DNA from: Acinetobacter sp. LoGeW2-3
GTDB lineage: Bacteria > Pseudomonadota > Gammaproteobacteria > Pseudomonadales > Moraxellaceae
DNA: 64,000 bases
Assembly (NCBI RefSeq): GCF_002688565.1
Contig: NZ_CP024011.1
Location: 930,001-994,000, forward strand
Direction: 5' to 3'
Both the position numbers and the translations under genes were made by a program. Below the pieces are notes generated by a model. The model saw nothing but the letters and a program-made list of their open reading frames with translations. It was not told the DNA's origin and made no database searches. This document shows positions 30,198 through 40,121 of this stretch, piece by piece. The stretch's first letter is position 1, and each line of letters starts with the position of its first letter.

Positions 30198-32900
30198 TTA
30201 GTTCTCCTCTTTGTAGTCAGCAACAGCATGTAGCTCAGGTGTTGCTTGTGGCGCCCATGCCACCGGACGATCAGTATCCAGCTCGAAGCTAGAAATTGCA
30301 TCTTTTACTAGACGTGGATCAACTTCACCTTCATCTGCCAGCTTTTTCAGAGTTGCAACTACGATGTGAGCCGCATCGACACCGAAGTAGCTACGTAGGT
30401 TGCCACGTGTATCCGAACGTCCATAACCATCAGTACCTAAAGCAACGAATGGGCGGTTATCTGGCAGGTAAGCACGGATCTGTTCGCTGTATGCGCGCAT
30501 GTGGTCGGTCGCTGATACCACGATACCGTCTTTGCCACGCAGCTGCTGAGATACCCAAGCTTCTTTCGCTTCTTCAGCCAGCGGATGCAAACGGTTGTAT
30601 TCTTCACATGCCATACCATCACGTGCCAGTTCGTTAAAGCTGGTCACACTGAAGACATTTGAATGAATTTGATATTCTTCACGCAAAATCTTCGCTGCTT
30701 TAATCACTTCGCGCAGGATCACACCTGAACCCAGTAATTGAACAGTGGCTTTTTCATCTTCTTCAAGCAGGTACATACCACGCTTGATGCCTTCTTCAAC
30801 GCCTTGCGGCATTTCTGGATGCGCGTAGTTCTCGTTCATCACAGTCAGGTAATAGAACACACGCTCTTGGTTCACATACATACGTTGCAGACCATCATGC
30901 ACGATCACTGCAAGCTCATAACCAAAGCATGGGTCATAAGACACACAGTTCGGAATAGTATTGGCCAGAATATGTGAGTGACCATCCTGATGTTGTAAGC
31001 CTTCACCATTCAATGTGGTACGACCAGCTGTTGCACCTAACAGAAAGCCCTGCGCCTGCGCATCACCCGCAGCCCAAGCAATATCACCAATACGCTGGAA
31101 GCCGAACATCGAGTAGTACATGTACATCGGGATCATTGGCAGATTATTGGTTGAATAACTGGTTGCCAACGCTGCCCAGGCACTCATCGCACCAGCTTCG
31201 TTAATCCCTTCCTGTAGCATGTGACCATCTTTGGCTTCACGGTAATGCATCAGCTGTTCTTGGTCTTCAGGGGTATATTTTTGACCGTGCGCGGCATAAA
31301 TACCGAGCTGACGGAACATTCCTTCCAGACCGAAAGTACGCGCTTCATCTGGTACGATTGGTACGACACGGTCTTTAATCGCTTTTTCTTTCAGAAGAGA
31401 TGAAATCAGACGCACCATCACCATGGTGGTTGACTGTTCTTTACCGTTTGAACCTTTCAGTACACTGTCAAATACAGAAAGCTCAGGAATCGGTAAAGAC
31501 TCACTCTCTTTACGACGTGCTGGCAGATAACCACCGAGTGCCTCACGACGTGCCTTCATATATTTAATTTCAGGCGAGTTTTCACTTGGACGATAGAATG
31601 GAATTTCTTCCAATTGCTCATCAGTAAATGGCAGGTTGAAACGGTTACGTACGTATTTTAATGATTCCAGCTGCATTTTCTTGATTTGATGCGTTTTATT
31701 CACCGCTTCAATTTCGTCAGACAGACCATAACCTTTTACAGTTTTCGCCAGAATAACTGTTGGCTGACCTTTGGCCTTAGTCGCTTCTGCATAAGCCGCG
31801 AATACCTTGTACGGGTCGTGGCCACCACGATTCAGATTATCAATATCTTCATCGCTTAAGTCTTTGACCAACGCTTCTGCTTCAGGATATTTACCAAAGA
31901 AGTGTGCACGCGCATACGCACCACCCTTCACTTGATAACGCTGGAAGTCACCATCCACGGCTTCTTCCATAATCGCTTTTAATGCACCAGTTTCGTCTTT
32001 GTCCAGTAGCGGATCCCAATGACGACCCCAAACGACTTTAATCACGCGCCAACCTGCACCACGGAACAATGATTCAAGTTCCTGAATGATCTTGCCATTA
32101 CCACGTACCGGACCATCCAGACGCTGCAAGTTACAGTTCACCACCCAGATCAGGTTGTCCAGTTTTTCACGACCAGCTAATGAGATCGCACCCAAGCTTT
32201 CTGGCTCGTCCATCTCGCCATCACCCAGGTAAGCCCAGACCTTACGATCTTCTTCTTTGATCAGGCCACGGTTCATCAGGTATTTCTGAATATGCGCCTG
32301 ATAGATTGACATGATTGGGCCTAAACCCATGGATACAGTTGGGAACTGCCAGTAATCCGGCATTAAGTACGGGTGTGGATATGAAGGCAGACCTTTACCG
32401 CCCACTTCACGACGGAAATTATTTAAATGGTCTTCGGTCAAACGACCTTCAAGGAAAGAACGGGCATAGATGCCTGGCGCACAGTGACCTTGATAGTAGA
32501 TCATGTCGCCGCCGAAGCTGTCGTTATTGGCACGGAAGAAATGGTTAAAGCCAACATCGTATAAGGTTGCTGATGACGCGAAGCTGGCCAGGTGGCCGCC
32601 CAGATCATCGCCAGTTTTGTTTGCTCGAAGTACCATCGCCAGTGCATTCCAGCGGATTAGCGCACGAATACGGCGCTCCATGTCCTGGTCACCTGGCATA
32701 GGTGGTTGTTCTTCAACAGAAATCGTATTTAAGTAAGGAGTATTTAAACGCTGAATGGGAACATGCTTAGCAATCGCGCGCTGATAAAGTTTTTCCAATA
32801 AAAAAGCCGCACGCTCAGTGCCCATGTGTTGCAAAACAGAGTCAAAAGCGTCCTGCCATTCCTGAGTTTCTTGCGCGTCTGTATCGCCATAAAACGCCAT
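30198..32900 (-). CDS. aceE: Pyruvate dehydrogenase E1, homodimeric type
   Basis: It decarboxylates pyruvate with thiamine diphosphate and transfers the acetyl group to lipoyl-E2. The 900-residue length and single polypeptide are typical of the gammaproteobacterial E1. The ThDP motif starts GDGEMDEPES and runs to WVVNCNLQRLDG; other family segments are GHCAPGIYARSFLEGR, QDGHSHIL and GTDGYGRSDTR. It is the first gene of the aceE-aceF operon. The upstream 330 bp contain a 21-bp palindrome at 32995-33015 that might be an operator. Confidence 0.98.
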   Translation of the reverse strand: MAFYGDTDAQETQEWQDAFDSVLQHMGTERAAFLLEKLYQRAIAKHVPIQRLNTPYLNTISVEEQPPMPGDQDMERRIRALIRWNALAMVLRANKTGDDLGGHLASFASSATLYDVGFNHFFRANNDSFGGDMIYYQGHCAPGIYARSFLEGRLTEDHLNNFRREVGGKGLPSYPHPYLMPDYWQFPTVSMGLGPIMSIYQAHIQKYLMNRGLIKEEDRKVWAYLGDGEMDEPESLGAISLAGREKLDNLIWVVNCNLQRLDGPVRGNGKIIQELESLFRGAGWRVIKVVWGRHWDPLLDKDETGALKAIMEEAVDGDFQRYQVKGGAYARAHFFGKYPEAEALVKDLSDEDIDNLNRGGHDPYKVFAAYAEATKAKGQPTVILAKTVKGYGLSDEIEAVNKTHQIKKMQLESLKYVRNRFNLPFTDEQLEEIPFYRPSENSPEIKYMKARREALGGYLPARRKESESLPIPELSVFDSVLKGSNGKEQSTTMVMVRLISSLLKEKAIKDRVVPIVPDEARTFGLEGMFRQLGIYAAHGQKYTPEDQEQLMHYREAKDGHMLQEGINEAGAMSAWAALATSYSTNNLPMIPMYMYYSMFGFQRIGDIAWAAGDAQAQGFLLGATAGRTTLNGEGLQHQDGHSHILANTIPNCVSYDPCFGYELAVIVHDGLQRMYVNQERVFYYLTVMNENYAHPEMPQGVEEGIKRGMYLLEEDEKATVQLLGSGVILREVIKAAKILREEYQIHSNVFSVTSFNELARDGMACEEYNRLHPLAEEAKEAWVSQQLRGKDGIVVSATDHMRAYSEQIRAYLPDNRPFVALGTDGYGRSDTRGNLRSYFGVDAAHIVVATLKKLADEGEVDPRLVKDAISSFELDTDRPVAWAPQATPELHAVADYKEEN

Positions 32901-33230
32901 AATCCACTATTCCTAAAGATCTACACTAATCGTTTATATGTATCACATTTGGGATAGCGACAGGTATCGCCCACGCTGAATGCGCGAATGGCATGGTATT
33001 TAGCAGCTAAATACCTGTTGATTATTTATTACACAAAGCTACAAATCTGAGCCAATAAAGTATAAAAATTATACATTGCTCATAGTTTTTGATGATAATT
33101 TAAGGCTTAAAAGCAATAAATCTCCAGTTTCTCTCATTTTAGAAAGAGACCAGAGACATATTACTTCTAAATATAGATGTGTTTTTCTGTAGGTGTTATG
33201 TACAGCTTAGCTTAAACGACCTGACAGCCC
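32901..33230. other. Intergenic region upstream of aceE with a palindrome
   Basis: It lies between aceE (leftward) and the M23 peptidase 3' end. GGTATTTAG-CAG-CTAAATACC at 32995-33015 is a perfect 9+9 inverted repeat about 95 bp upstream of the aceE start. No T-tract follows it, so an operator is more likely than a terminator. An 83-codon open frame at 33179-33430 overlaps the peptidase gene antisense and is not credible. Confidence 0.55.
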
Positions 33231-33923
33231 TTATGGCAGCATGGCAAGATAAGTTGAAGGATTCTTACGCTGACCGTCTTTTACTACTTCATAGTGTAAA
33301 TGCGGACCGGTACAACGACCTGTACAGCCTACATTGGCAATATGCTCACCCGCTTGCACCTGATCACCTACGCGTGCGATTAAACGCGAAGCGTGAGCAT
33401 AGCGAGTCAGGTAACCATTACCGTGATTAATTTCTACGTATTGGCCATAACCTGTACCCCAGCCAGATTTGGTCACAATACCAGGACCAGTTGCATAGAT
33501 TGGTGTACCGCTTGGGGCAGACATATCTAGACCAGAATGGTTTTCAGCACGGCCATTCATGGTACGACCACCAAAGTCAGAGCTTACACGTTTCAGGTTT
33601 GGCAAAGGATGTGCAACTAACCAAGAATATGGAGAAGATGAAAAACTTGTAGAAGATTTAGATTTAGAAGCGCCGTATTTTTTCTCAATCGTTGCATTGT
33701 TGAGCTCAACTGGCTTCTCACGGAGCTGAACGTTTAATTTAGTTTCAGCAGGGATATAAACATCTTCTGATTGTGTATAAGCGCCCTGTGCCAAAGTCCG
33801 TGTAAGCTGCTCAAGACGATCGACGGAACCACTTTCCTGATTTAGATCCACTAAATCTGCGAATGCTACTGAAGCAGCTGAAGTCGCTAGGGAAAATGCC
33901 AACAAAATACGTCGCAAATGCAT
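33231..33923 (-). CDS. Exported M23-family metallopeptidase
   Basis: A 230-residue periplasmic or envelope peptidase of the LytM type. The signal peptide is HLRRILLAFSLATSAASVAFA. The LytM domain shows the metal-binding motifs SDFGGR...HSGLDMSAPSG, GYGQYVEINHGNGYLTRYAH and the C-terminal HLHYEV. The zinc ligands (His and Asp of HSGLD, His of HLH) are intact, so it is probably an active endopeptidase. I chose ATG 33923, where the signal peptide begins; upstream codons are non-homologous. The order lpxC, DciA-type gene and M23 gene matches that in Pseudomonas. Confidence 0.9.
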   Translation of the reverse strand: MHLRRILLAFSLATSAASVAFADLVDLNQESGSVDRLEQLTRTLAQGAYTQSEDVYIPAETKLNVQLREKPVELNNATIEKKYGASKSKSSTSFSSSPYSWLVAHPLPNLKRVSSDFGGRTMNGRAENHSGLDMSAPSGTPIYATGPGIVTKSGWGTGYGQYVEINHGNGYLTRYAHASRLIARVGDQVQAGEHIANVGCTGRCTGPHLHYEVVKDGQRKNPSTYLAMLP

Positions 33924-34031
33924 AAAAAACCTCTCTAAAACTGTTTTAATCGAGTTCCTTGGGTGATCTCTTCCTTGATATCTACCGAAAAGAGCGCATA
34001 AGATTAAGGCATAATCATGTAGGAATGATGT

Positions 34032-34472
34032 ATGTCTGAACCTGTCAACGTTTTTCAACAAACAAGAAAACACATAAAAACAGGAAACTTCTCGTTTCTC
34101 TCGTCACAAGTTGCTGCATGGCAGAAACTTACAAAACTCATTCAACCTTTACTACCCCAACCGGAACAGTGGCAGGTTGTCTGCTATCAAAATGGTGTGT
34201 TGACGATTACTGGTGAAAACCAGGCTATGATTTCTCAGTTGGCCTATTTACAGAAGCAATACGTTTCACAACTCTCTCAAATTAGCGAATTAAAGGACTT
34301 AACCAAACTGCAAGTGTGTTTACGAAATCCATCCAAAACACCTTTGCTTACAGAAAAATCCGAAAGAGCCTTAAGTCCAGAAACACAGGATATACTCCGT
34401 AGTGCTGCTGACTTTATAACCGACCCTAAGCTTAGCCAAGCTTTACTACGTTTGGCAAGCAATAAAAAATAA
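34032..34472 (+). CDS. dciA: DciA-like protein (DUF721), probable replicative helicase loader
   Basis: A 146-residue protein with the DUF721/DciA core: a basic N-terminus, WQKLTKLIQPLL, then a KH-like region with QWQVVCYQNGVLTITGENQAMISQLAYLQKQYVSQL and LQVCLRNP. DciA assists DnaB loading in bacteria without DnaC. Similarity is moderate, but the position between lpxC and an M23 peptidase is the same as that of the DUF721 gene in Pseudomonas. It diverges from the M23 gene and converges with lpxC. Confidence 0.75.
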   Translation: MSEPVNVFQQTRKHIKTGNFSFLSSQVAAWQKLTKLIQPLLPQPEQWQVVCYQNGVLTITGENQAMISQLAYLQKQYVSQLSQISELKDLTKLQVCLRNPSKTPLLTEKSERALSPETQDILRSAADFITDPKLSQALLRLASNKK

Positions 34473-34497
34473 CATACAAATCAAATAATGTTGATTT

Positions 34498-34537
34498 ACA
34501 ATGTAAATTATGAGAACCAGTTCTCATTCTACATTGT
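34498..34537. other. Long imperfect palindrome between dciA and lpxC
   Basis: The arms ACAATGTA / TACATTGT enclose ATGAGAAC-CA-GTTCTCAT, giving an 8+8 bp stem with a 4/2 internal loop. It lies between two convergent genes. It could be a bidirectional terminator without a clear T-tract or a protein-binding site. Confidence 0.5.
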
Positions 34538-34570
34538 TATAACATAACATAGGCACTAAAAGACAATGAC

Positions 34571-35473
34571 TTATGTCACATTCACATAAGGAATTGGACA
34601 AGTTTCAATGTCATCAAATGTTACAATTTGATAACTGTCTGGATCGCTGCTGACATTACGCAAAAGCTGGTTATTTAAGGCATGTCCAGATTTGTAACCG
34701 TCAAACTTAGCAATAATCTGGTGTCCCATCAGATACAAATCGCCCACAGCATCTAAAATCTTATGGCGAACGAATTCATCTGAAAAACGTAGTCCTTCTT
34801 CGTTTACTACTCCAGTTTCATCCACACCAATGGCATTTTCCAGACTTGCACCAAGCGCCAAATTATTGGCTTTCAGATAGTCCAGATCCTTCATAAAACC
34901 AAAAGTACGTGCTTCACTAACCTCATATACGAAGGTTTCAGTCGAGAAATCGATAGTGGCAGACTGGTATTCTTTCTTAAAAGCAGGATGATCAAAATCG
35001 ATGGTGAAATTCAACTGGAAGCCTTCATGCGGACTGAAAGCTGCACGCTTATCATCAATGAGTGCTTCTACAGGCTTAATAATCTTAATAAATTTCTTCG
35101 GTGCATCCAGTTCCTGAAGTCCGCCTTGCATCAGCAGGTAGATAAATGGACCCGCACTGCCGTCCATGATCGGCACTTCAGAAGCAGAAACTTCAATAAT
35201 CAGGTTGTCGATCCCTAAACCGGCAATGGCACTCATCACGTGCTCAATAGTCCCCACCTTGGCATTTTCCTGAACCAGATTTGAGCACATGAAGGCTTCC
35301 TGGATCAGCATGGCATTAGCTGGAATGTCAACCGGTGGATTCAGATCGATGCGTCGAAACACAATTCCCCCATCGGCATGGTGTGGCACGAAGTTAATCA
35401 TGACTTTCTGCCCACTATGAAGACCGATCCCGCTCGCTTTCACGACACGTTTCAGGGTACGCTGTTTCAACAT
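34571..35473 (-). CDS. lpxC: UDP-3-O-acyl-N-acetylglucosamine deacetylase
   Basis: A zinc enzyme for the committed step of lipid A synthesis, 300 residues. The start [24 protein letters not shown] is typical; the zinc ligand His lies in [14 protein letters not shown], and [15 protein letters not shown] with its His/Asp ligands and the C-terminal GHALNNQLL catalytic His are present. It is the last gene of the division-wall cluster and is separated from ftsZ by a terminator at 35532. No premature stop or frameshift is visible. Confidence 0.97.
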   Translation of the reverse strand: MLKQRTLKRVVKASGIGLHSGQKVMINFVPHHADGGIVFRRIDLNPPVDIPANAMLIQEAFMCSNLVQENAKVGTIEHVMSAIAGLGIDNLIIEVSASEVPIMDGSAGPFIYLLMQGGLQELDAPKKFIKIIKPVEALIDDKRAAFSPHEGFQLNFTIDFDHPAFKKEYQSATIDFSTETFVYEVSEARTFGFMKDLDYLKANNLALGASLENAIGVDETGVVNEEGLRFSDEFVRHKILDAVGDLYLMGHQIIAKFDGYKSGHALNNQLLRNVSSDPDSYQIVTFDDIETCPIPYVNVT

Positions 35474-35531
35474 GCTTTTATCATCTGTTCATCAACAAAA
35501 CCGCTATACGTTAGCATATTTAGCCATTGAT

Positions 35532-35566
35532 AAAAAACAAAAAGGTAGCCCTAGAGCCACCTTTTG
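35532..35566 (-). terminator. Rho-independent terminator after ftsZ
   Basis: Read on the minus strand, AAAAGGT-GGC pairs with GC-TACCTTTT, followed by a T-rich run. It separates ftsZ from lpxC. Confidence 0.8.
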
Positions 35567-35599
35567 TGTTGAATCATCGTAAACACATATTGTTACATA

Positions 35600-36787
35600 T
35601 TATTTACGTTGTTGATTTTTAAGATAATCTTGGATACTCATTGGTGTCGGACGCGGGCTTGAAACAGAGGCTGCCGGAGTCGCTGCCGCACCTGCGCCAG
35701 TTTGCTGACGTTGAATTGCTGGCACATCATCTTCATCCACTGCAGCTTGTGCTGTGGCAGGACGTGACGGCTGTACATTGGTACGTTTCGCAGGTTCTGC
35801 GGCATCTGCTGAATTACGAGTCAAGCCAGTCGCAATCACAGTGACACTGATTTCGTCACGTGCATCCGGATCAAATACAGTACCGTAGAATACCTGACCT
35901 TCGTCCAGATCTACGATCTGGTTCACAACATCAGTAATCTCTTCGATTTCACCGAAGGTTACGTCATCGCCACCAGTCACGTTAATCAGGATGCCTTTAG
36001 CATTCATAATGGTTACGTTATCCAGTAACGGACTGCGAATTGCCTGTTCAGCGGCTTGACGTGCACGGTTTTCACCACGGCCTAAGCCTACACCCATCAT
36101 CGCATAACCGCGTGTACTCATCGCTGTTTTCAAATCGGCGAAGTCAAGGTTGATATGACCTGGGCGTACCACAAGATCAAAGATACTGCGTACAGCGTTT
36201 AACAGCACGTCATCCGCTTTCTTGTAAGCATCTTTCATCGAGATGTCACGGAACACTTTCAGCAGACGCTGGTTTGGAATGATGATCAGTGAGTCTACGT
36301 GCTGTTCTAGAGCCTGAATACCTTTCTCAGCAGACTGCAGACGGCGCTTACCTTCAAAGTTGAATGGCGTAGTCACCACACCCACGGTCAGGATGCCCAT
36401 CTCTTTGGCAATTTCTGCAACCACGGGTGCTGCACCGGTACCTGTACCACCGCCCATACCTGCAGTCACGAACACCATATCGGTGCCTTCAAGATGCTGG
36501 CGAATCAGTTCACGGCTTTCTTCTGCTGCCGCTTGACCGACTTGTGGGTTTGCACCTGCACCCAGACCACGGGTACTTTGTTCGCCTAGCTGAATTTTAA
36601 ATTCAGCTTCCATGCGATCCAGTGCCTGTTTGTCAGTATTTGCACAGACAAATTTCACACCCTGGATGTCTGATTGCAGCATATGCTGAACCGCATTACC
36701 ACCTGCACCCCCTACACCAAATACAGTGAAACGGGCTTGACCAATGCTATCGTCTTGATCGTCTTCAAAAAATTCAAATGAGGCCAT
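35600..36787 (-). CDS. ftsZ: Cell division protein FtsZ
   Basis: A tubulin-like GTPase forming the Z ring. The 395-residue protein has the N-terminal [10 protein letters not shown] nucleotide motif, the tubulin signature [14 protein letters not shown], and the [15 protein letters not shown] T7 loop (here [12 protein letters not shown]). The linker from about residue 320 is Ala/Pro/Gln-rich, and the conserved C-terminal peptide that binds FtsA and ZipA appears as [14 protein letters not shown]. It lies downstream of ftsA, with a 160-bp gap that probably holds an ftsZ promoter. Confidence 0.98.
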   Translation of the reverse strand: MASFEFFEDDQDDSIGQARFTVFGVGGAGGNAVQHMLQSDIQGVKFVCANTDKQALDRMEAEFKIQLGEQSTRGLGAGANPQVGQAAAEESRELIRQHLEGTDMVFVTAGMGGGTGTGAAPVVAEIAKEMGILTVGVVTTPFNFEGKRRLQSAEKGIQALEQHVDSLIIIPNQRLLKVFRDISMKDAYKKADDVLLNAVRSIFDLVVRPGHINLDFADLKTAMSTRGYAMMGVGLGRGENRARQAAEQAIRSPLLDNVTIMNAKGILINVTGGDDVTFGEIEEITDVVNQIVDLDEGQVFYGTVFDPDARDEISVTVIATGLTRNSADAAEPAKRTNVQPSRPATAQAAVDEDDVPAIQRQQTGAGAAATPAASVSSPRPTPMSIQDYLKNQQRK

Positions 36788-36947
36788 GACCTATAAAATT
36801 CCTAATTTAGTACTGGCAGTCACTAAGCCCGTATACTGCCTTGATCTTAATAAAAAATTGTTTTTAAGAATGCTGCTCCACAACTCAGTTGTCAAGTGCA
36901 AGCATTTTTTACTACAACTTCTCAACAATATTCACTATAAATGTCGA

Positions 36948-38210
36948 CTAAAAAATTGACTTTAATGTTTCATTAAAGCCCGACCAGGCACGTTTCACGC
37001 GCTGAGTCACCGACAGTCTTTCATTTTCTTCCGATTCTACGATGGTTTCCTGAGCATCACTCTGGCTAAACATCAACAGACCAGCCGCAGTTGCATACTG
37101 CGAACGACGTAGCGCTGCCTGATGTGCTTCATCTGCATGTACCGATGCTGGCGGATTACCCAAGTGCGCCGAAATGCCCAAAGTACGGCGGACATAGCTG
37201 ACCATACCTTCAATATGGCTGGCATCACCCGTCAATACTACACCATGATACAGACCCTGCATTGCACCACTATTTTCCAGTTCATCACGCACTAGACCCA
37301 GAATTTCACTATAACGCGCAATAATGATTTCAGTCAGTTCAATCCGGCTAATCGTTTGCGGCCCATCAATGCCCTGGAACTGGATCATGTGATCCGGTTT
37401 CACTACTTTTAAATCGACACAACCGTACAGCAACTTGATACGTTCTGCTTCTTCAGTTGTGGTCTGTAACACGGCTGCGATATCACGTGTTACATGTTCA
37501 CCGCCACGCTGAATGGTATGCGTTAATGCCAGACGACCATCCAGATAAACTGCTAAATTTGTTGTACCGGCACCGATGTCAACCAGACATACGCCATATT
37601 CTTTTTCATCTTTCAGCAAGCTGGCTTCAGCGGTTGCCAGACAAGATACCACCATGCGCTCCACACCAATATTGGCACCTTTTAAGGCACGGTCAATATT
37701 CTGCATGGTACTGATAGGTAACATCATTAAATGATAATGCCCGGTCATGCTGTGTGCAGACATACGGATAGGGTTCAGCACCCATTCCGGTGCATCATCC
37801 AGCTCAAAGCCCAGTGGAACGGCGCTGACCAGGTAATGATCAGAGGTCTGATGACTGGCTTTAGCCAGTTCAAGCGCACGAACCACCTCACTGGTGGTAA
37901 TTGTATGTTCTGCATTTTCAATTGAAGTCCGGCCTGAAGCATAAAAGCTTTTCAGCTCCGCACTTGGAATTGAAATCCAGGCTGAGTGTACACGGCATTC
38001 CGCCATGTCTTCCGCTTCTTGAACGGCATTTTTTATTGCGGTAATGACTTTATCGAGACTTACAATTTTCCCTTTATTCATGCCTCGGTTACGAGCAGTC
38101 GCCATCCCAATGACCTGGATATTGTCTGGCGCATGTACCTTACCAATCAAAACTGAAACTTTGTGCGTCCCAATGTCAATCGCAACAACTGAGGGAACAG
38201 CTTCATTCAT
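36948..38210 (-). CDS. ftsA: Cell division protein FtsA
   Basis: An actin-like ATPase that anchors FtsZ filaments to the membrane. The phosphate-1 motif VVAIDIGTHKVSVLIG, the SHI domain segment, the LVDIGAGTTNLAVY phosphate-2 motif and GVVLTGDASHIEGM are visible. The C-terminal amphipathic helix RVKRAWSGFNETLKSIF is the membrane-targeting sequence. It sits 66 bp downstream of ftsQ. Confidence 0.97.
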   Translation of the reverse strand: MNEAVPSVVAIDIGTHKVSVLIGKVHAPDNIQVIGMATARNRGMNKGKIVSLDKVITAIKNAVQEAEDMAECRVHSAWISIPSAELKSFYASGRTSIENAEHTITTSEVVRALELAKASHQTSDHYLVSAVPLGFELDDAPEWVLNPIRMSAHSMTGHYHLMMLPISTMQNIDRALKGANIGVERMVVSCLATAEASLLKDEKEYGVCLVDIGAGTTNLAVYLDGRLALTHTIQRGGEHVTRDIAAVLQTTTEEAERIKLLYGCVDLKVVKPDHMIQFQGIDGPQTISRIELTEIIIARYSEILGLVRDELENSGAMQGLYHGVVLTGDASHIEGMVSYVRRTLGISAHLGNPPASVHADEAHQAALRRSQYATAAGLLMFSQSDAQETIVESEENERLSVTQRVKRAWSGFNETLKSIF

Positions 38211-38276
38211 TATTCGTTACTACCATTACCTGTGTTTAATTTATGGCACTAAGCCTCTATTTTTTAAAGCCGAACA

Positions 38277-39131
38277 TTATGGCTTCACTGTAACGCCGTT
38301 CTCAACGCCGGTGTCATTATTCGTTACAATAAAATGGCCATTTTGTATCTTGGGTGGAACAGCATTCTTCCACTGAATCGCCAGCCCGTTTCTATAGCGC
38401 AGATCGATCGAAGAAATTCTAGACCAAACCGGCTTCAAATCGCTATAGGAAAGATGACTCAAACGTTGCAGCTTGCTCATGGTTTGATCCTGATCCACAA
38501 TCACGCGCAAGCCTGAATCAAACTGCATGAACCAGGTCATGCGTTCTGTCAGATATAACTCTTTTAAACGAATGCCATGCGGTGCGAACAACTGATTAAT
38601 TTCATTATAGCGACGCATCATGGTTCTAGCCTGACTGGCAGGACCATGCAGCAACGGCAATTCAGGATAGCTCTGCGGCGTCACTTCCGTGAAAATTTCC
38701 CCACTATCACTGAGCAGACGTCCCGTTCCCCAGCGCGCAATTGCATGGTGCGGCATCACTCGTACCCGAATCGCATTCGGCCAGGCACGAGATACCACCA
38801 CACGATCCACCCAAGACAATTCTAAGGTCTTGTCACGAACCGATCTTAAATCCGAAGTGAAATAATTTTCGGTAATGATCGGCGATACGTGTTGCAGGAT
38901 CTGACGCTCTTCTGCAGCCGAACGTGAACCAATGACTTCCAGCTCTGCCAGTTCAGCATCGGTCATGACGCGATAGAAGCCTAATATTCCTGCAGCCAGC
39001 ACCACAAAAGCCACACACAGCAGTAGCCAACCACCGAAATTGGCCATCTTTTCCTTTCGTGTTGGCGGCTTGTCGTGAATTGAGGTAATCGCAGCACGTT
39101 TACGGCGCATAGATGCAGGAAGTTGAGCCAT
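38277..39131 (-). CDS. ftsQ: Cell division protein FtsQ
   Basis: A bitopic divisome protein of 284 residues: a basic cytoplasmic N-terminus, one membrane helix at about residues 33-52 (GGWLLLCVAFVVLAAGILG), then the POTRA domain and FtsQ/DivIB domain (LSWVDRVVVSRAWPNAIRVRVMPHHAIARWG, LSDSGEIFTEV, LDLRYRNGLAIQWK-type end). It starts 3 bp after the ddl stop codon. Confidence 0.95.
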   Translation of the reverse strand: MAQLPASMRRKRAAITSIHDKPPTRKEKMANFGGWLLLCVAFVVLAAGILGFYRVMTDAELAELEVIGSRSAAEERQILQHVSPIITENYFTSDLRSVRDKTLELSWVDRVVVSRAWPNAIRVRVMPHHAIARWGTGRLLSDSGEIFTEVTPQSYPELPLLHGPASQARTMMRRYNEINQLFAPHGIRLKELYLTERMTWFMQFDSGLRVIVDQDQTMSKLQRLSHLSYSDLKPVWSRISSIDLRYRNGLAIQWKNAVPPKIQNGHFIVTNNDTGVENGVTVKP

Positions 39132-39134
39132 ATC

Positions 39135-40064
39135 TTAGTGAGCCACACCGTTCAGGGTTTGTTCCAGAATTGCCACACACAACTCGTCAAAGCTATAACC
39201 CACTGCTGCTGCCGCTTTTGGCACCAAAGAATGACTAGTCATACCCGGCACAGTATTCACTTCAAGCAACCAGAACGTGCCATCCTGATCTTGCATGGCA
39301 TCAATACGACCCCAACCACTGGCACCTACGGCCTGGAAAGCACGTAAAGCCAAGGCCTGCAGTTCTTTTTCTTCAGTTTCACTCAAACCGCATGGAATGC
39401 CATACTGCACGTCGTTACGGTTATATTTTGCTTCGTAATCGTAAAAGGCAACATCTTCTGGCGGTTGCAGACGAATCACAGGAAGTGCCTGACCATTCAA
39501 TAACACGATGGTAAATTCACGACCGGTGATCCATTTTTCTGCCATCACAATCGCATCATGTTCAGTCGCTTTCGCAATAGCAGTCGCAAAGTCTTCGATT
39601 TTTTCGACTTTACTCATACCAATACTTGAGCCTTCATGTACCGGCTTGATGATCAGCGGCAAACCCAGCGCTGCAACAATGTCTTCAGCATTCGAATCTT
39701 TGGTCACAATACGATATGGAGCAGTTGGCAGTTCTGAACCTTGCCAAACCTGTTTGGTTTTGACCTTGTCCATACCAATTGCTGACCCCTGTACACCTGT
39801 ACCAGTATAAGGAATATTCAACCATTCAAGCGCACCTTGAATCTGGCCATCTTCACCGCCACGACCATGCAAGACAATGAAAGCGCGGTCATAATCTGTC
39901 AGTTCAGTAATGCTACGTTCCTGAGGATCGAAGCCTTCGGCATTCACTCCAGAACGCACCAATGCCTCAAGCACTGCCGTACCACTGTCTAGCGAAACCT
40001 CACGCTCTGCAGATTTACCACCAAGCAATACGGCAACTTTTCCGAATTTTGAAGCATTTGACAC
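39135..40064 (-). CDS. ddlB: D-alanine--D-alanine ligase
   Basis: It joins two D-Ala residues for the peptidoglycan stem. ATP-grasp motifs include VAVLLGGKSAEREVSL, LHGRGGEDGQIQG, IIKPVHEGSSIGMSKV, WITGREFTIVLLNG and LLEVNTVPGMTSHSLVP. I chose GTG 40064 (309 residues): AAGGAT lies about 7 bases upstream and the family homology begins there. The longer frame to 40112 would overlap the ribosome-binding region. The gene is in the ftsQ operon downstream of murC. Confidence 0.95.
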   Translation of the reverse strand: MSNASKFGKVAVLLGGKSAEREVSLDSGTAVLEALVRSGVNAEGFDPQERSITELTDYDRAFIVLHGRGGEDGQIQGALEWLNIPYTGTGVQGSAIGMDKVKTKQVWQGSELPTAPYRIVTKDSNAEDIVAALGLPLIIKPVHEGSSIGMSKVEKIEDFATAIAKATEHDAIVMAEKWITGREFTIVLLNGQALPVIRLQPPEDVAFYDYEAKYNRNDVQYGIPCGLSETEEKELQALALRAFQAVGASGWGRIDAMQDQDGTFWLLEVNTVPGMTSHSLVPKAAAAVGYSFDELCVAILEQTLNGVAH

Positions 40065-40121
40065 GTTTATATCCTTAAACTTTTTAAATCTGGTCAATTC
40101 TATCTGAGCCACACGCAGTGA

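Noticed and set aside
33179..33430. 83-codon open frame near the M23 peptidase 3' end
   Set aside because: Overlaps the peptidase coding region antisense, and its start lies in AT-rich DNA without a ribosome binding site.
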